DNA of 64,000 bases, from positions 1-64,000 of the forward strand of contig JANSWW010000014.1 of assembly GCA_024743275.1 (NCBI GenBank). Reading direction: 5' to 3'. Positions 1 to 7,666 of the stretch are shown piece after piece. The notes under the pieces were generated by a model. That model saw only the letters and a program-made list of their open reading frames with translations. It was not told where the DNA came from and ran no database searches. How positions within the stretch are numbered: the first letter of the stretch is position 1; every line of letters begins with the position of its first letter. The translations under genes were made by a program, and so were the position numbers. This DNA is from Alphaproteobacteria bacterium (GTDB taxonomy: Bacteria > Pseudomonadota > Alphaproteobacteria > JANSWW01).

Positions 1-202
1 CCCCTGAACGCACTCGAATGAGAAAGTATAGAAATAGTGACATGCTGATCGATCGATACAGCAGGATTTGCCACACGACAGCTTCTTCGATCAAGCGAAT
101 GCCAAGACCGACTGTTGACCACAGCACGCCCGCTGCAAAGACAAAAAGGATGCCGTACTTGTGGGCATTCGCCTGGGGCAAGGTTGGCGCTATGGATGGC
201 AT
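1..202 (-). CDS. EamA/DMT-family transporter, N-terminal part (runs off the left edge)
   Basis: The reverse strand from the ATG at 202 reads 67 codons without a stop. It begins MPSIAPTLPQANAHKYGILF and continues with two hydrophobic stretches separated by the short RLIEEAVVWQILLYRS segment. The motif around residues 17-35 (GILFVFAAGVLWSTVGLGIR) is typical of the first helix of drug/metabolite exporters of the EamA superfamily, which have ten membrane helices and export small metabolites. Only the first one and a half helices lie in the window. An in-frame TAG lies upstream, so the start cannot be far from 202. Substrate unknown. Whether it belongs to the mobile element or to the host is not decidable here. 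Confidence 0.7.
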   Translation of the reverse strand, partial: MPSIAPTLPQANAHKYGILFVFAAGVLWSTVGLGIRLIEEAVVWQILLYRSISMSLFLYFLIRVRSG

Positions 203-740
203 TTCTGGTCGATCAAAGAGGATTTCCCCGTGAAAGTTACTTTCTGAGCCGAATGTCTAATCGCTCATATGCGACACTGGCGCAACATCCTTGTCTCTAG
301 CCAATTGCGCTTTGCGGAGAACGCCTTCCCCCGCCTGCAACCTTCTACGGCGTTTTCCTTCATCTCTTCGAACGGGGATACCCCGTAACGCCCCATAATG
401 TCGTCCCTGCGGGACGGGGTTGATGTGTTTGGTCGCGCTTCGCGCTTCTAACCTCTCTGTCCAGCTTGTGCCGCCCCCGACGGGCTTGCCCAAGGTCGCC
501 GTCCGGCCTGCCCGCTCCGTTCCCCCCGATCAAGTCGGGGGTCCCGTGTTGGCCGGATGCCGCCGCTTCGCGGCGCGGCTTGCTTGGAGCCCGTCGGATG
601 TCGGCGCTTCGCCGCCTGAACGCCTCTTCTCACTTCAGTCACTGGTTTGTCGTCGTCGCTCGCCGCTGGGCAGAGGTTCATGCGCGGGGCGTGGGTGTCC
701 TTCGCAGAATTGAACAACTTGGCGGAAGGACACATCGACA
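203..740. other. Non-coding interval rich in short GC hairpins
   Basis: No convincing gene is seen here; the open frames overlap on both strands and resemble nothing. Several perfect inverted repeats are present: CGTCCC-TGC-GGGACG at 402-416, CCCCCGA-N5-TCGGGGG at 523-541, and GCGCTTCGCGC-type clusters near 440, 570 and 605. Such GC-rich hairpin fields are common upstream of DUF2958 genes in alphaproteobacterial plasmids and integrative elements. Their role is not known. Confidence 0.4.
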
Positions 741-1103
741 ATGAACACTCTGCTTACAGCATGCCAGCATGCGCGCATGCTGGCCAATGGGACCGCCAAC
801 GCCAAACATATCGCCGAGGACGGCAACACCCAGGACTTTTGGCCTGTCGTCAAACTGTTCTGCGCATGGGGGGCGGCAACGTGGTTGCTCTCGGAACTGG
901 ACCCGGAAGACCCGGATATCGCCTTCGGGCTTTGTGACCTTGGCTTTGGATGCCCGGAGCTTGGCAGCGTGCGCCTGTCGGAGCTTGCCGCCGTGCGCGG
1001 TCCGGGTGGTCTCCGCATCGAGCGCGACCGGCATTTCAAGCCGACCAAGAGCCTGACGGCCTATGCCGCCGAGGCTGCCGACAAGGGCCGGGTGCTGGCC
1101 TGA
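741..1103 (+). CDS. DUF2958 domain protein
   Basis: This is a 120-residue protein with the DUF2958 signature ATWLLSELDPEDPDIAFGLC at about residues 45-65, followed by DLGFGCPELGSVRLSEL. The family is small, cytoplasmic and of unknown function. It occurs almost only on conjugative plasmids and integrative elements, so it marks this region as mobile DNA. The ATG follows an AGGA-like ribosome site. Family length is about 100-130 residues, so the gene looks intact. Confidence 0.8.
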   Translation: MNTLLTACQHARMLANGTANAKHIAEDGNTQDFWPVVKLFCAWGAATWLLSELDPEDPDIAFGLCDLGFGCPELGSVRLSELAAVRGPGGLRIERDRHFKPTKSLTAYAAEAADKGRVLA

Positions 1104-1196
1104 CCGCCAAGCTGCCCGCGCTGGCCCCCACATGGCAGGGCGCGGGCGGCCCGGTCGGGCTTTGCGCTGCCACTCATCTTCAGGGAGGGTTTCCCC

Positions 1197-1382
1197 ATGC
1201 AGATCATCGCCGCCATTCTTATTCTCGTCGTGGCCGCATACGCCGCCAATGTCACGGGCAACATCGACGCCGTGGGCTGGGTGCTGCTCGGTGCGCCTTT
1301 CGTCATTCCCGTCGGGGCATTTGTCCTGTGGCTGACCGGCAAGCTGTTCGGAGCACTCTTTGGCGGGCCGCGCCGGGACTGA
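1197..1382 (+). CDS. Small two-helix membrane protein
   Basis: The product has 61 residues: a helix from about 2 to 17, a short NVTGNID turn, a second helix from about 26 to 54, and a basic GGPRRD tail. A clear GGAGG ribosome site lies just before the ATG. The hydrophobic pattern and ribosome site support translation, but I do not recognise a family. It sits between DUF2958 and DUF736 in the element. Confidence 0.5.
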   Translation: MQIIAAILILVVAAYAANVTGNIDAVGWVLLGAPFVIPVGAFVLWLTGKLFGALFGGPRRD

Positions 1383-1833
1383 GATTCTGACCGTTCGCCG
1401 CCTGTCGCGGTGACGGCCACCAATGCCGATTACAGCCCGTCTTGGCGGTTAGCCAGGGCGGGCGTTTTCTTCTGCCGCTTCACCAGCGACATGGGGGGCA
1501 GGCCATGGGGATCGCGCGCGGGCCGCCGATTGTCGGGTGCGGCGGGCGAGGCTGCCATGTTGAGCCTCCTATTGGTTTGGCGCGGTCGCATCCCCTCGCG
1601 TCCTTTCCTGTTATGGCCACATTTGAGCCCGTCGCCCGCGCCTGCAACGGCGCACGGTCGGTTTCTTCCCCGGCCTTCGGCCTTCCTCGCGAAACAAGAA
1701 ACAGCCCGCTTGCCGTCTACCGCTTCGCTTCGCCCTTCGGGTGCAGGCCCGGTCTTTGACGGTCTCTGACATTGGCCATGGAAAGGTCGCGAAGGGCGCG
1801 ACCCCCAGACACCAAACAAAGGAGACTATCAAA
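1383..1833. other. Interval without a recognisable gene
   Basis: About 450 bases with overlapping open frames on both strands and no codon-use or homology signal that I can support. The end (1790-1833) is the leader of the DUF736 gene, with a GGAG ribosome site at 1821-1824. Confidence 0.4.
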
Positions 1834-2130
1834 ATGGCAACCATCGGCACCTTCACCAAAACCGACAACGGCTTTGCCGGCACCATCCAGACCCTCGGCC
1901 TGAAGGCCACCAAGGTCACCGTGAGCAGCGTCGAGAAATCCGCTGACACCGCCCCGGACTTCCGCATCAAGGCGGGCGCAGTCGAAATCGGCGCGGCCTG
2001 GCACCGTACCAGCAAGGGCGGGAACGAGTACATCTCGGTCAAGCTGGACGACCCGAGCTTCGCCGCTCCGATCTACGCCAACCTGGTCGAGCAGCAGGAC
2101 AAGGGATTTGCCCTCATCTGGAGCCGCTAA
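1834..2130 (+). CDS. DUF736 family protein
   Basis: The 98-residue protein starts MATIGTFTKTDNGFAGTIQT and contains the KSADTAPDFRIKAGAVEIGAAW core of DUF736, a family restricted largely to alphaproteobacterial plasmids and integrative elements. Function is unknown; a role in element maintenance is often guessed. I chose the ATG at 1834 over an upstream in-frame start at 1741 because of the GGAG ribosome site at 1821-1824 and because family members begin M-A/P-x-I-G. A perfect 10-bp hairpin follows the stop. Confidence 0.85.
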   Translation: MATIGTFTKTDNGFAGTIQTLGLKATKVTVSSVEKSADTAPDFRIKAGAVEIGAAWHRTSKGGNEYISVKLDDPSFAAPIYANLVEQQDKGFALIWSR

Positions 2131-2143
2131 GGCCAACAGCAAC

Positions 2144-2168
2144 GCCGCCCGCCATCACGGCGGGCGGC
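2144..2168 (+). terminator. Hairpin after the DUF736 gene
   Basis: GCCGCCCGCC (2144-2153) pairs perfectly with GGCGGGCGGC (2159-2168) across a five-base loop, 14 bases after the stop codon. No strong T-run follows, so it may be a weak terminator or an RNA-stabilising stem. Confidence 0.5.
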
Positions 2169-2204
2169 CTTAACCCCAAGACATTTAATTTAGGAATTTT
2201 GACC

Positions 2205-2717
2205 ATGACTGATTTGAAGATCAATACCGCCGCCGCTGAGGGCAAGACCCAACCACCCCGCCTTGTCGCGGTGACCGTCGAAGAGCTCGTCGTCTACCGC
2301 TACCACGTCCCCGCCGACGCGGATGACCCCGAGGGTGTCGCGCTGGACATGTTTAGAGATGGCGAACTGCCCAATGCCGGTCCATCCGAAGGCGAGCAGC
2401 ACGACCTCTCAACTTACTTCGTGGGCGACGTTGAGCCGACGCCGCCGAGCGACTTTGACGACTGGGCCGACACCTACTGCCCGCTGGCGAACACCTTCCG
2501 TCCGGACGCCCCCTGCGACGGGCTCATGTTCGAGACCTTTGGTGCGGAGCTTGACGCGGTGCAGGCCGCCCATCCGGGGTGCGTCTGGACGCTCGTCTCC
2601 GGCGAAGATGACGCGCTACATATCCTGAGCGGTTTCCACAACGTGAACCGCCTTGGCTACTTCATCACCGAGTTCTACTGGCCCGGTGACAACGTGGCCG
2701 AGATCCCCGACGCCTGA
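2205..2717 (+). CDS. Hypothetical acidic protein of the mobile element
   Basis: The 170-residue acidic protein has no membrane segments or signal peptide. The ATG at 2205 has an AGGA site about 8 bases upstream; a TTG at 2199 in the same frame is less likely. The sequence contains an SDFDDWADTYCPLANTF segment and ends EFYWPGDNVAEIPDA. I do not recognise a domain. Its place between DUF736 and the mobilization genes, and a terminator directly after it, suggest a plasmid-type accessory gene. Confidence 0.6.
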   Translation: MTDLKINTAAAEGKTQPPRLVAVTVEELVVYRYHVPADADDPEGVALDMFRDGELPNAGPSEGEQHDLSTYFVGDVEPTPPSDFDDWADTYCPLANTFRPDAPCDGLMFETFGAELDAVQAAHPGCVWTLVSGEDDALHILSGFHNVNRLGYFITEFYWPGDNVAEIPDA

Positions 2718-2726
2718 TCCGGCTGG

Positions 2727-2755
2727 CCCCTGTCGCACCTGCGGCAGGGGTTTTT
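2727..2755 (+). terminator. Rho-independent terminator
   Basis: CCCCTG (2727-2732) pairs with CAGGGG (2745-2750); CGC and GCG pair inside. TTTTT follows directly. It lies 10 bases after the stop codon at 2717. Confidence 0.85.
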
Positions 2756-2959
2756 GTATCGACGGATTCAAGCCCTAATTTCCTATCGTTGTTTTTCGTG
2801 TCCCACGCCGGTTTTCCTGCATCGGCACGGTGGATTTTGCCAGCCTGTCACGGTGGTTCCTGACACCCTGCGCGCTGCTCTACATGGTGTTGTTGGATGT
2901 TGGTTTTTGTTGAGACTTGTAATTGCATCCTGAAAACAGTATGTTTTTGTTGATCCAGA

Positions 2960-2987
2960 TTGCATCTAATTACCTGTATTATATAAC
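2960..2987 (+). promoter_or_regulatory. Possible promoter for the mob genes
   Basis: TTGCAT at 2960-2965 and TATAAC at 2982-2987 are 16 bases apart, in an AT-rich patch (2880-3000) that contrasts with the surrounding GC-rich DNA. No gene is seen from 2756 to 3243. Confidence 0.35.
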
Positions 2988-3009
2988 GAATCCACTCTGT
3001 CTCTTTCGG

Positions 3010-3205
3010 CCCATTGCATAAATGGGATGATGGTTTTAGATACAGGGGGGAGGCAAGATGGATGTTGCATCACGAAAACTCTTCTAACGGGACTGCCGTC
3101 CCGTTCCCCGGCCTGGCTGCGTCAGCCGGGTCCGAAGAGGTTTTGCGCCTCGCAACAGGTCCGGCATTCGACCACCTGGCGGGGTCTCAAGCAGGGCCAT
3201 CTTGC
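3010..3205. other. Candidate origin of transfer (oriT)
   Basis: The non-coding block directly before the mobC/relaxase pair holds stacked inverted repeats: CCCATT-N5-AATGGG at 3010-3026, ACGGGAC-N4-GTCCCGT at 3087-3104 and GGCTG-CGT-CAGCC at 3115-3127. A CATCTTGC sequence at 3198-3205 resembles nic sites of MOBP-type relaxases (ATCCTG|C and similar). Placement next to mobC fits known oriT organisation. The nic assignment is an inference. Confidence 0.4.
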
Positions 3206-3243
3206 CCTTCGGGATCACGGTCGCGCGTGCGGGAATAATTGCC

Positions 3244-3801
3244 ATGGCCCGTCCGCAGAAGCCCCCCTCAGAACGCCGCACGGAATACCTTCACCTGCGT
3301 CTCTCCCCCACTGAACTTTCGGCCATCGAGCGCTACGCCGCCGAGGCCGGTGTGACCGTCGCCGAGTATGTTCGGGCGACGGCCATGAAGACGCCACCTC
3401 GCAAAAGGCCGGCGCGCGAGCGCACCCTGGCCATGCTCCATTACGAGATGAATTCCATCGCCACGAACCTTGCCCAGCTCGAAGCCGCGACCGGCGATTC
3501 CAACTTCGGCGCATGGGCCAAATTCGTCGGTAAGGATCTCATTGAGCGCACCACCGACCGCACGGATTTGACCGCCCTGATCGAGGCGAACCACGCGCGC
3601 ATCAACGGTGTGGGTGTGGCGGTGAACGCCATGGCCCGCCGTGCCAACCAGGGGAAGGACATCCACCCTGACGACGTGACCGAAACCCTCACCTTGCTGA
3701 AGGACGTGCTTGAGCCATTGCGCCTCAAGCTGAAGGAGCCGCCGCGCGAGCGGGACGACCCCGAGCTGGAAGATGGGCCGGGGGCGCGCGATGCGCTTTA
3801 A
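3244..3801 (+). CDS. mobC: MobC-like relaxosome accessory protein
   Basis: The 185-residue protein has a ribbon-helix-helix type N-terminus (RRTEYLHLRLSPTELSAIERYAAEAGVTVAEYVRATAM, about residues 10-50), then a C-terminal helical region with a conserved-looking NHARINGVGVAVNAMARRANQG block. This layout matches MobC proteins, which bind oriT and help the relaxase open it. The ATG at 3244 fits the family better than an earlier in-frame start at 3202. It overlaps the relaxase start by 11 bases, indicating coupled translation. Gene symbol by family resemblance. Confidence 0.8.
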   Translation: MARPQKPPSERRTEYLHLRLSPTELSAIERYAAEAGVTVAEYVRATAMKTPPRKRPARERTLAMLHYEMNSIATNLAQLEAATGDSNFGAWAKFVGKDLIERTTDRTDLTALIEANHARINGVGVAVNAMARRANQGKDIHPDDVTETLTLLKDVLEPLRLKLKEPPRERDDPELEDGPGARDAL

Positions 3802-5458
3802 GGTCCCCAAGCAGCAGCCGGAGAGCTTCCGCGCGTCGGCCCTCTATCTCGCGGGGGAGATCAAGGGGCTCAGTCCCGACCGTGTGGAATTTGTCGAGGT
3901 GCGCAATCTCTTCACCGACAATGCCCGCGCCGCGTCCGCCGTCATGGACGCCACCGCATCCAAATCCGTCCGCTGCAAACAGCCCGCCTATCACTTCATC
4001 GTCACCTTCGACCCCAAGGACGAGGCGGCGGGCAAAATCACCCCGGAGCTGAAGCGGAAAATTGCCGGGCAGGTCATCGAGCGCATGGGGCTGAGTGAGC
4101 ATCAGCTCATGGTCTATTCCCACAAGGACACCGATCATCCGCACATGCATTTTCTGGTGAACCGCATCCATCCCCAGAAGCACATCGCCTACGACCGCCA
4201 TCAGGACGGCAAGCGGCTGACCGGCATCGTCAAGGAGCTGGCCCAGGAACACGAGCTCAACATTCTGAGGAACCGCGAGTACGAGCGCCAGCTTGGCCGC
4301 GACCGGGACACCAGCCCGTCGTTGACCACTGACGCGGAATACTGGCAGGCCAGGCGCGAAGGCCGAAACACCCGTGAGCGGTTTGCCGAGGACGAGGTGA
4401 GTCACATGCGCAGTGTGCTCTATAACGACTTTCACGGGGCGCGCAGCTGGCAGCAGCTGACCGACAGCCTGGCTGCCCGAGGCTACACGCTGGAGCGCAA
4501 GGGGCAGGGGCTTGTGCTGACCGACGGGGAGCGCGAGGCCAAACTTTCCGACATGGGCAAGGGGGTACGGTTCAATACCCTTCAGGAGCGCTTCGGCCAG
4601 ACCTTTGACGACTACATCTCTGAGCGTGCTGACCACCTGCAAATCAGCAAGGGGGAGCGAACTCCCGATGCAAGCGGTATGTCGCCAGCCGAACGACGCA
4701 CTGTTGATATGATGTATGACAATGATGTGTCGCCACATGTTCGGGACGAGGCGGCTGTGCGCGCCGCCGACGAGGCCGATATGGAATTCCGGTACTGGAC
4801 CCAGATCGAGGCGACCTATCGCAGCCGACAAGGGGCCGTGCGCTATGCCGAGCATCGCGAGCGGGCCATGGCCAAGCAGGAGGCCCGTGACCAAGCCTGG
4901 CTTACCCGGCGCGACCGCAGCTTCATGGAGGGGCTGGCCACCGTCTATAAGGACGCGGCCAAGGCCCGCGCCAAATGGGATGAGCTTGAAAAAACCCTTG
5001 GCATCGGCGAAGCCGAGGAAGCGGTGAAGAAAGACCCGTTCCTGTTGGGAGCCGTGCGCGGCATCCGCACCGGCAATGTCCGCACGCCGGAGCGTGAGAA
5101 GGCGCGGCGCACCTTCCGTTATCTGGTCGAACGGCGGCAAAAGCTCCGCGACTCCAAGCGCCGAGTCGAGTTGATGCAAAACGAGATTGAGATTGCGCGC
5201 CGCCGCACCCTGCAGGCCGTGCGTGACTTCGAGATGATCCAGAATATAGCGGGCACATCGAAAGAGCTACAGGCCAAGCTCATGGCCCGGATCAAAGCCC
5301 GCGCCCGCGCGCTGGACCGCCTGACCGAGAAGGCCCTGAAGCGCTCATCCCTTGCGGAAGACCGCAAGCAGCAGCTCGATAGAGCTTACAAGCAGCACCG
5401 GGAACGCCAGCGTGAGCTGGAGCGCGCCCGCGAGCGTGAACGGGGACTGGGGCTGTAA
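3791..5458 (+). CDS. mobA: Relaxase/mobilization nuclease (MobA/VirD2 type)
   Basis: The 555-residue protein would nick oriT and lead single-stranded DNA transfer. The relaxase core is in the first 200 residues: Tyr19 in SALYLAGE is a candidate catalytic tyrosine, and the metal-binding histidine motif reads HPHMHFLVNR at 116-125 (His116, 118, 120). The remainder is rich in Arg, Lys and Glu and predicted helical, ending in a highly charged tail (ERQRELERARERERGLGL). No VirD4 or mating-pair genes are present, so the element would be mobilizable rather than self-transmissible, unless such genes lie to the left. Confidence 0.85.
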   Translation: MRFKVPKQQPESFRASALYLAGEIKGLSPDRVEFVEVRNLFTDNARAASAVMDATASKSVRCKQPAYHFIVTFDPKDEAAGKITPELKRKIAGQVIERMGLSEHQLMVYSHKDTDHPHMHFLVNRIHPQKHIAYDRHQDGKRLTGIVKELAQEHELNILRNREYERQLGRDRDTSPSLTTDAEYWQARREGRNTRERFAEDEVSHMRSVLYNDFHGARSWQQLTDSLAARGYTLERKGQGLVLTDGEREAKLSDMGKGVRFNTLQERFGQTFDDYISERADHLQISKGERTPDASGMSPAERRTVDMMYDNDVSPHVRDEAAVRAADEADMEFRYWTQIEATYRSRQGAVRYAEHRERAMAKQEARDQAWLTRRDRSFMEGLATVYKDAAKARAKWDELEKTLGIGEAEEAVKKDPFLLGAVRGIRTGNVRTPEREKARRTFRYLVERRQKLRDSKRRVELMQNEIEIARRRTLQAVRDFEMIQNIAGTSKELQAKLMARIKARARALDRLTEKALKRSSLAEDRKQQLDRAYKQHRERQRELERARERERGLGL

Positions 5459-5462
5459 ATAT

Positions 5463-5482
5463 CTCTGTATCTTTATCTACAG
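5463..5482. promoter_or_regulatory. Upstream operator of the defence operon (copy A)
   Basis: Contains CTGTA-N8-TACAG at 5465-5482. A second copy at 5524-5541 has the same half-sites and spacing. The two 20-base blocks are inverted copies of each other (17 of 20 matching) and flank the promoter at 5490-5518. The regulator is unknown. The spacing differs from the LexA CTGT-N8-ACAG box. Confidence 0.6.
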
Positions 5483-5489
5483 AAAATCC

Positions 5490-5518
5490 TTGACGCCAAT
5501 CGCGCAAGTGATTATAAA
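5490..5518 (+). promoter_or_regulatory. Sigma-70 type promoter of the restriction/Kiwa-like operon
   Basis: TTGACG (5490-5495) and TATAAA (5513-5518) are separated by exactly 17 bases. The stretch lies in the 91-base gap between the relaxase stop and the first hsd gene, between two matching operators, so repression by a dimeric regulator is likely. Confidence 0.7.
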
Positions 5519-5523
5519 AAATG

Positions 5524-5543
5524 CTGTAGAGCAAAATACAGAG
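5524..5543. promoter_or_regulatory. Downstream operator of the defence operon (copy B)
   Basis: CTGTA-N8-TACAG at 5524-5541, six bases after the -10 element. It would cover the transcription start. Centre-to-centre distance to copy A is 59 bases. Confidence 0.6.
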
Positions 5544-5549
5544 AAAACG

Positions 5550-6149
5550 ATGAAGCTTTCAGACGTGTGCGACATACAGACTGGCTATACCGCCCGAGGT
5601 AGACTCGAAGCTGCCGATGTGGGTGGTGTGCCTGTCATCGCGTTACGCGACTTTGGGAGCGATGGCGTCGTCCGTGCCGATGCCTTGCAGAATGTGAAGC
5701 TTACGCCTCCCGATCAGCGTTATTACGTCGGTGCCGGAGATGTAGTTTTTAGGTCGCGTGGGGAGAAGAATACGGCCTTCGCGCTTGGTTCAGATTTTCG
5801 CGAACCTTCCGTAGCTGTGCTTCCATTGATGATTATCAGACCAAAAAACAGTAATATCATTCCCGAATATTTGGCGTGGCTGATAAACTCTCCGAGGTCC
5901 CAATCCTATTTTGACGCCGAGGCGCAGGGGACCAGTATGAGGATGATTTCCAAATCAACCTTGGACGATTTGGATGTCGTGATCCCGGAAGTTTTCGTTC
6001 AACGAAAAATTATTGAAGTCGCAGGGCTCGCTTCACGTGAAAGGGCGCTGTTGTCCAACCTTGCTGACATGCGGGCGCGCCTTGTGACCGCATCACTTAT
6101 GAACATCGTCGAAGGGTTCGACGGAAAAACTGAAAAAGGGCTATCGTAA
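5550..6149 (+). CDS. Half-size type I restriction specificity subunit (HsdS-like)
   Basis: This 199-residue protein carries one target-recognition domain (KLSDVCDIQTGYTARG at the start) and one C-terminal helical spacer (VQRKIIEVAGLASRERALLSNL). Normal HsdS proteins have two of each and about 380-450 residues. Half-size subunits can act as dimers in type I systems or can exchange with the full subunit. The ATG at 5550 has only a weak purine-rich ribosome site; the longer open frame upstream overlaps the relaxase and is unlikely. The stop overlaps the hsdM start (TAATG). Confidence 0.7.
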   Translation: MKLSDVCDIQTGYTARGRLEAADVGGVPVIALRDFGSDGVVRADALQNVKLTPPDQRYYVGAGDVVFRSRGEKNTAFALGSDFREPSVAVLPLMIIRPKNSNIIPEYLAWLINSPRSQSYFDAEAQGTSMRMISKSTLDDLDVVIPEVFVQRKIIEVAGLASRERALLSNLADMRARLVTASLMNIVEGFDGKTEKGLS

Positions 6150-7666
6150 TGACTGATCAGATCACGCAACAGCAAGTCAACCAAACAGCCTGGGCGGCGT
6201 GCGATACCTTCCGGGGTGTTGTCGATGCTGGTCAATATAAGGACTACATCCTTGTGATGTTGTTCCTGAAGTACATTTCTGACCTATGGAAGGATCATGT
6301 GGAGACCTATCGCAAGCAATTCGGCGATGACGATGCCCGCATCCGCCGCCGTCTTGAGCGTGAGCGTTTTGTGTTGCCGGAAGGGGCCAGCTTCTACGAC
6401 CTGTATGAGAAGCGCAATGAAGCCAACATCGGTGAGCTGATCAATATCGCGCTGGAGAAGATCGAAGATACCAACCGCGCCAAGCTGGAAGGTGTCTTCC
6501 GCAATATCGATTTTAACTCCGAAGCCAATCTTGGCCGGGTGAAAGACCGCAACCGCCGTCTGAAGAACCTGCTGGAGGACTTCGCCAAGCCCGCACTCGA
6601 TCTCAGCCCCTCGCGGGTCAATGAAGACATTATTGGCGAATGCTACATCTACCTCATCTCCCGCTTTGCCTCGGATGCCGGGAAGAAAGCGGGCGAGTTT
6701 TACACCCCCACAGCCGTCTCCGGATTGCTGGCAAAGCTGGCCGGAGCCAAGCCGGGCGATACGATCTGCGACCCTGCTTGTGGTTCAGGTTCTTTGCTGA
6801 TCCGCGCGGCAGAGCAAGTGGGTTCCGATAACTTTGCGCTCTATGGGCAGGAGGTGAATGGTGCGACCTGGGCGCTGGCCCGCATGAACATGTTCCTGCA
6901 TTCTAAGGACGCCGCCCGCATTGAATGGTGCGACACGCTGAACAGCCCAGCCCTGATTGAGGGCGACCAGCTCATAAAGTTTGACGTGGTTGTCGCCAAT
7001 CCGCCTTTCAGTCTGGATAAATGGGGTGCGGACGAAGCTGCTACTGACCAGTACAACCGCTATTGGCGCGGCATTCCGCCCAAGTCCAAGGGCGATTACG
7101 CCTTCATCACGCACATGATCGAGATCGCCAAGCGTCAAAGTGGCCGTGTGGCGGTGATCGTCCCCCATGGCGTCCTGTTCCGGGGCGGGGCAGAAGGCAA
7201 AATCCGTCAGGCCTTGATCGAAGAAAATCTGCTCGATGCCGTGATCGGTCTCCCGGCTAACCTGTTTACCACCACGGGCATTCCTGTCGCCATTCTGGTC
7301 TTTGATCGGTCGCGGGAGGAAGGGGGCGAGAATGAAGCGCGCAAAGACGTGCTGTTCATTGATGCCAGCAAGGAATTCACGCCCGGCAAAACCCAAAACA
7401 TGATGGACGACGGGCATATCGCCAAGGTGCTGGAAACCTACGCCAGCCGCGCTGAGGTGGAAAAATACTCCCACCGGGCCAGCCTTGAAGAAATCACCGA
7501 AAACGACTTCAACCTCAACATCCCCCGCTATGTGGACACGTTCGAGCCGGAAGAGGAAATCGACGTCGCCGCCCTGCAAAAGGAGATTATGCAGATCGAA
7601 GCCGAGCTTGCCGATGTGCGCGGGCGCATGGCCGGTTATCTGAAGGAGCTGGGTGTCGATGTCTAA
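6149..7666 (+). CDS. hsdM: Type I restriction-modification DNA methyltransferase subunit
   Basis: The 505-residue HsdM would form the M2S core that methylates adenine at N6. It has the N-terminal helical HsdM_N region (residues 10-150), the AdoMet-binding motif DPACGSG at 208-214 and the catalytic NPPF at 284-287. A late QKEIMQIEAELADVRGRMAGYL segment matches the helical tail that contacts HsdS. Length is normal. It starts within the stop codon of the half-size hsdS and overlaps the next gene by 8 bases. Confidence 0.95.
   Translation: MTDQITQQQVNQTAWAACDTFRGVVDAGQYKDYILVMLFLKYISDLWKDHVETYRKQFGDDDARIRRRLERERFVLPEGASFYDLYEKRNEANIGELINIALEKIEDTNRAKLEGVFRNIDFNSEANLGRVKDRNRRLKNLLEDFAKPALDLSPSRVNEDIIGECYIYLISRFASDAGKKAGEFYTPTAVSGLLAKLAGAKPGDTICDPACGSGSLLIRAAEQVGSDNFALYGQEVNGATWALARMNMFLHSKDAARIEWCDTLNSPALIEGDQLIKFDVVVANPPFSLDKWGADEAATDQYNRYWRGIPPKSKGDYAFITHMIEIAKRQSGRVAVIVPHGVLFRGGAEGKIRQALIEENLLDAVIGLPANLFTTTGIPVAILVFDRSREEGGENEARKDVLFIDASKEFTPGKTQNMMDDGHIAKVLETYASRAEVEKYSHRASLEEITENDFNLNIPRYVDTFEPEEEIDVAALQKEIMQIEAELADVRGRMAGYLKELGVDV

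Noticed and set aside
3202..3243. Earlier in-frame start for mobC
   Set aside because: The 14 added residues do not resemble the MobC N-terminus and would overlap the candidate nic region.
5465..5541. LexA boxes at the defence promoter
   Set aside because: The half-sites resemble CTGT...ACAG but the total length is 18 bases, not 16, and alphaproteobacterial LexA uses GTTC-N7-GTTC/GAAC-N7-GAAC type sites.
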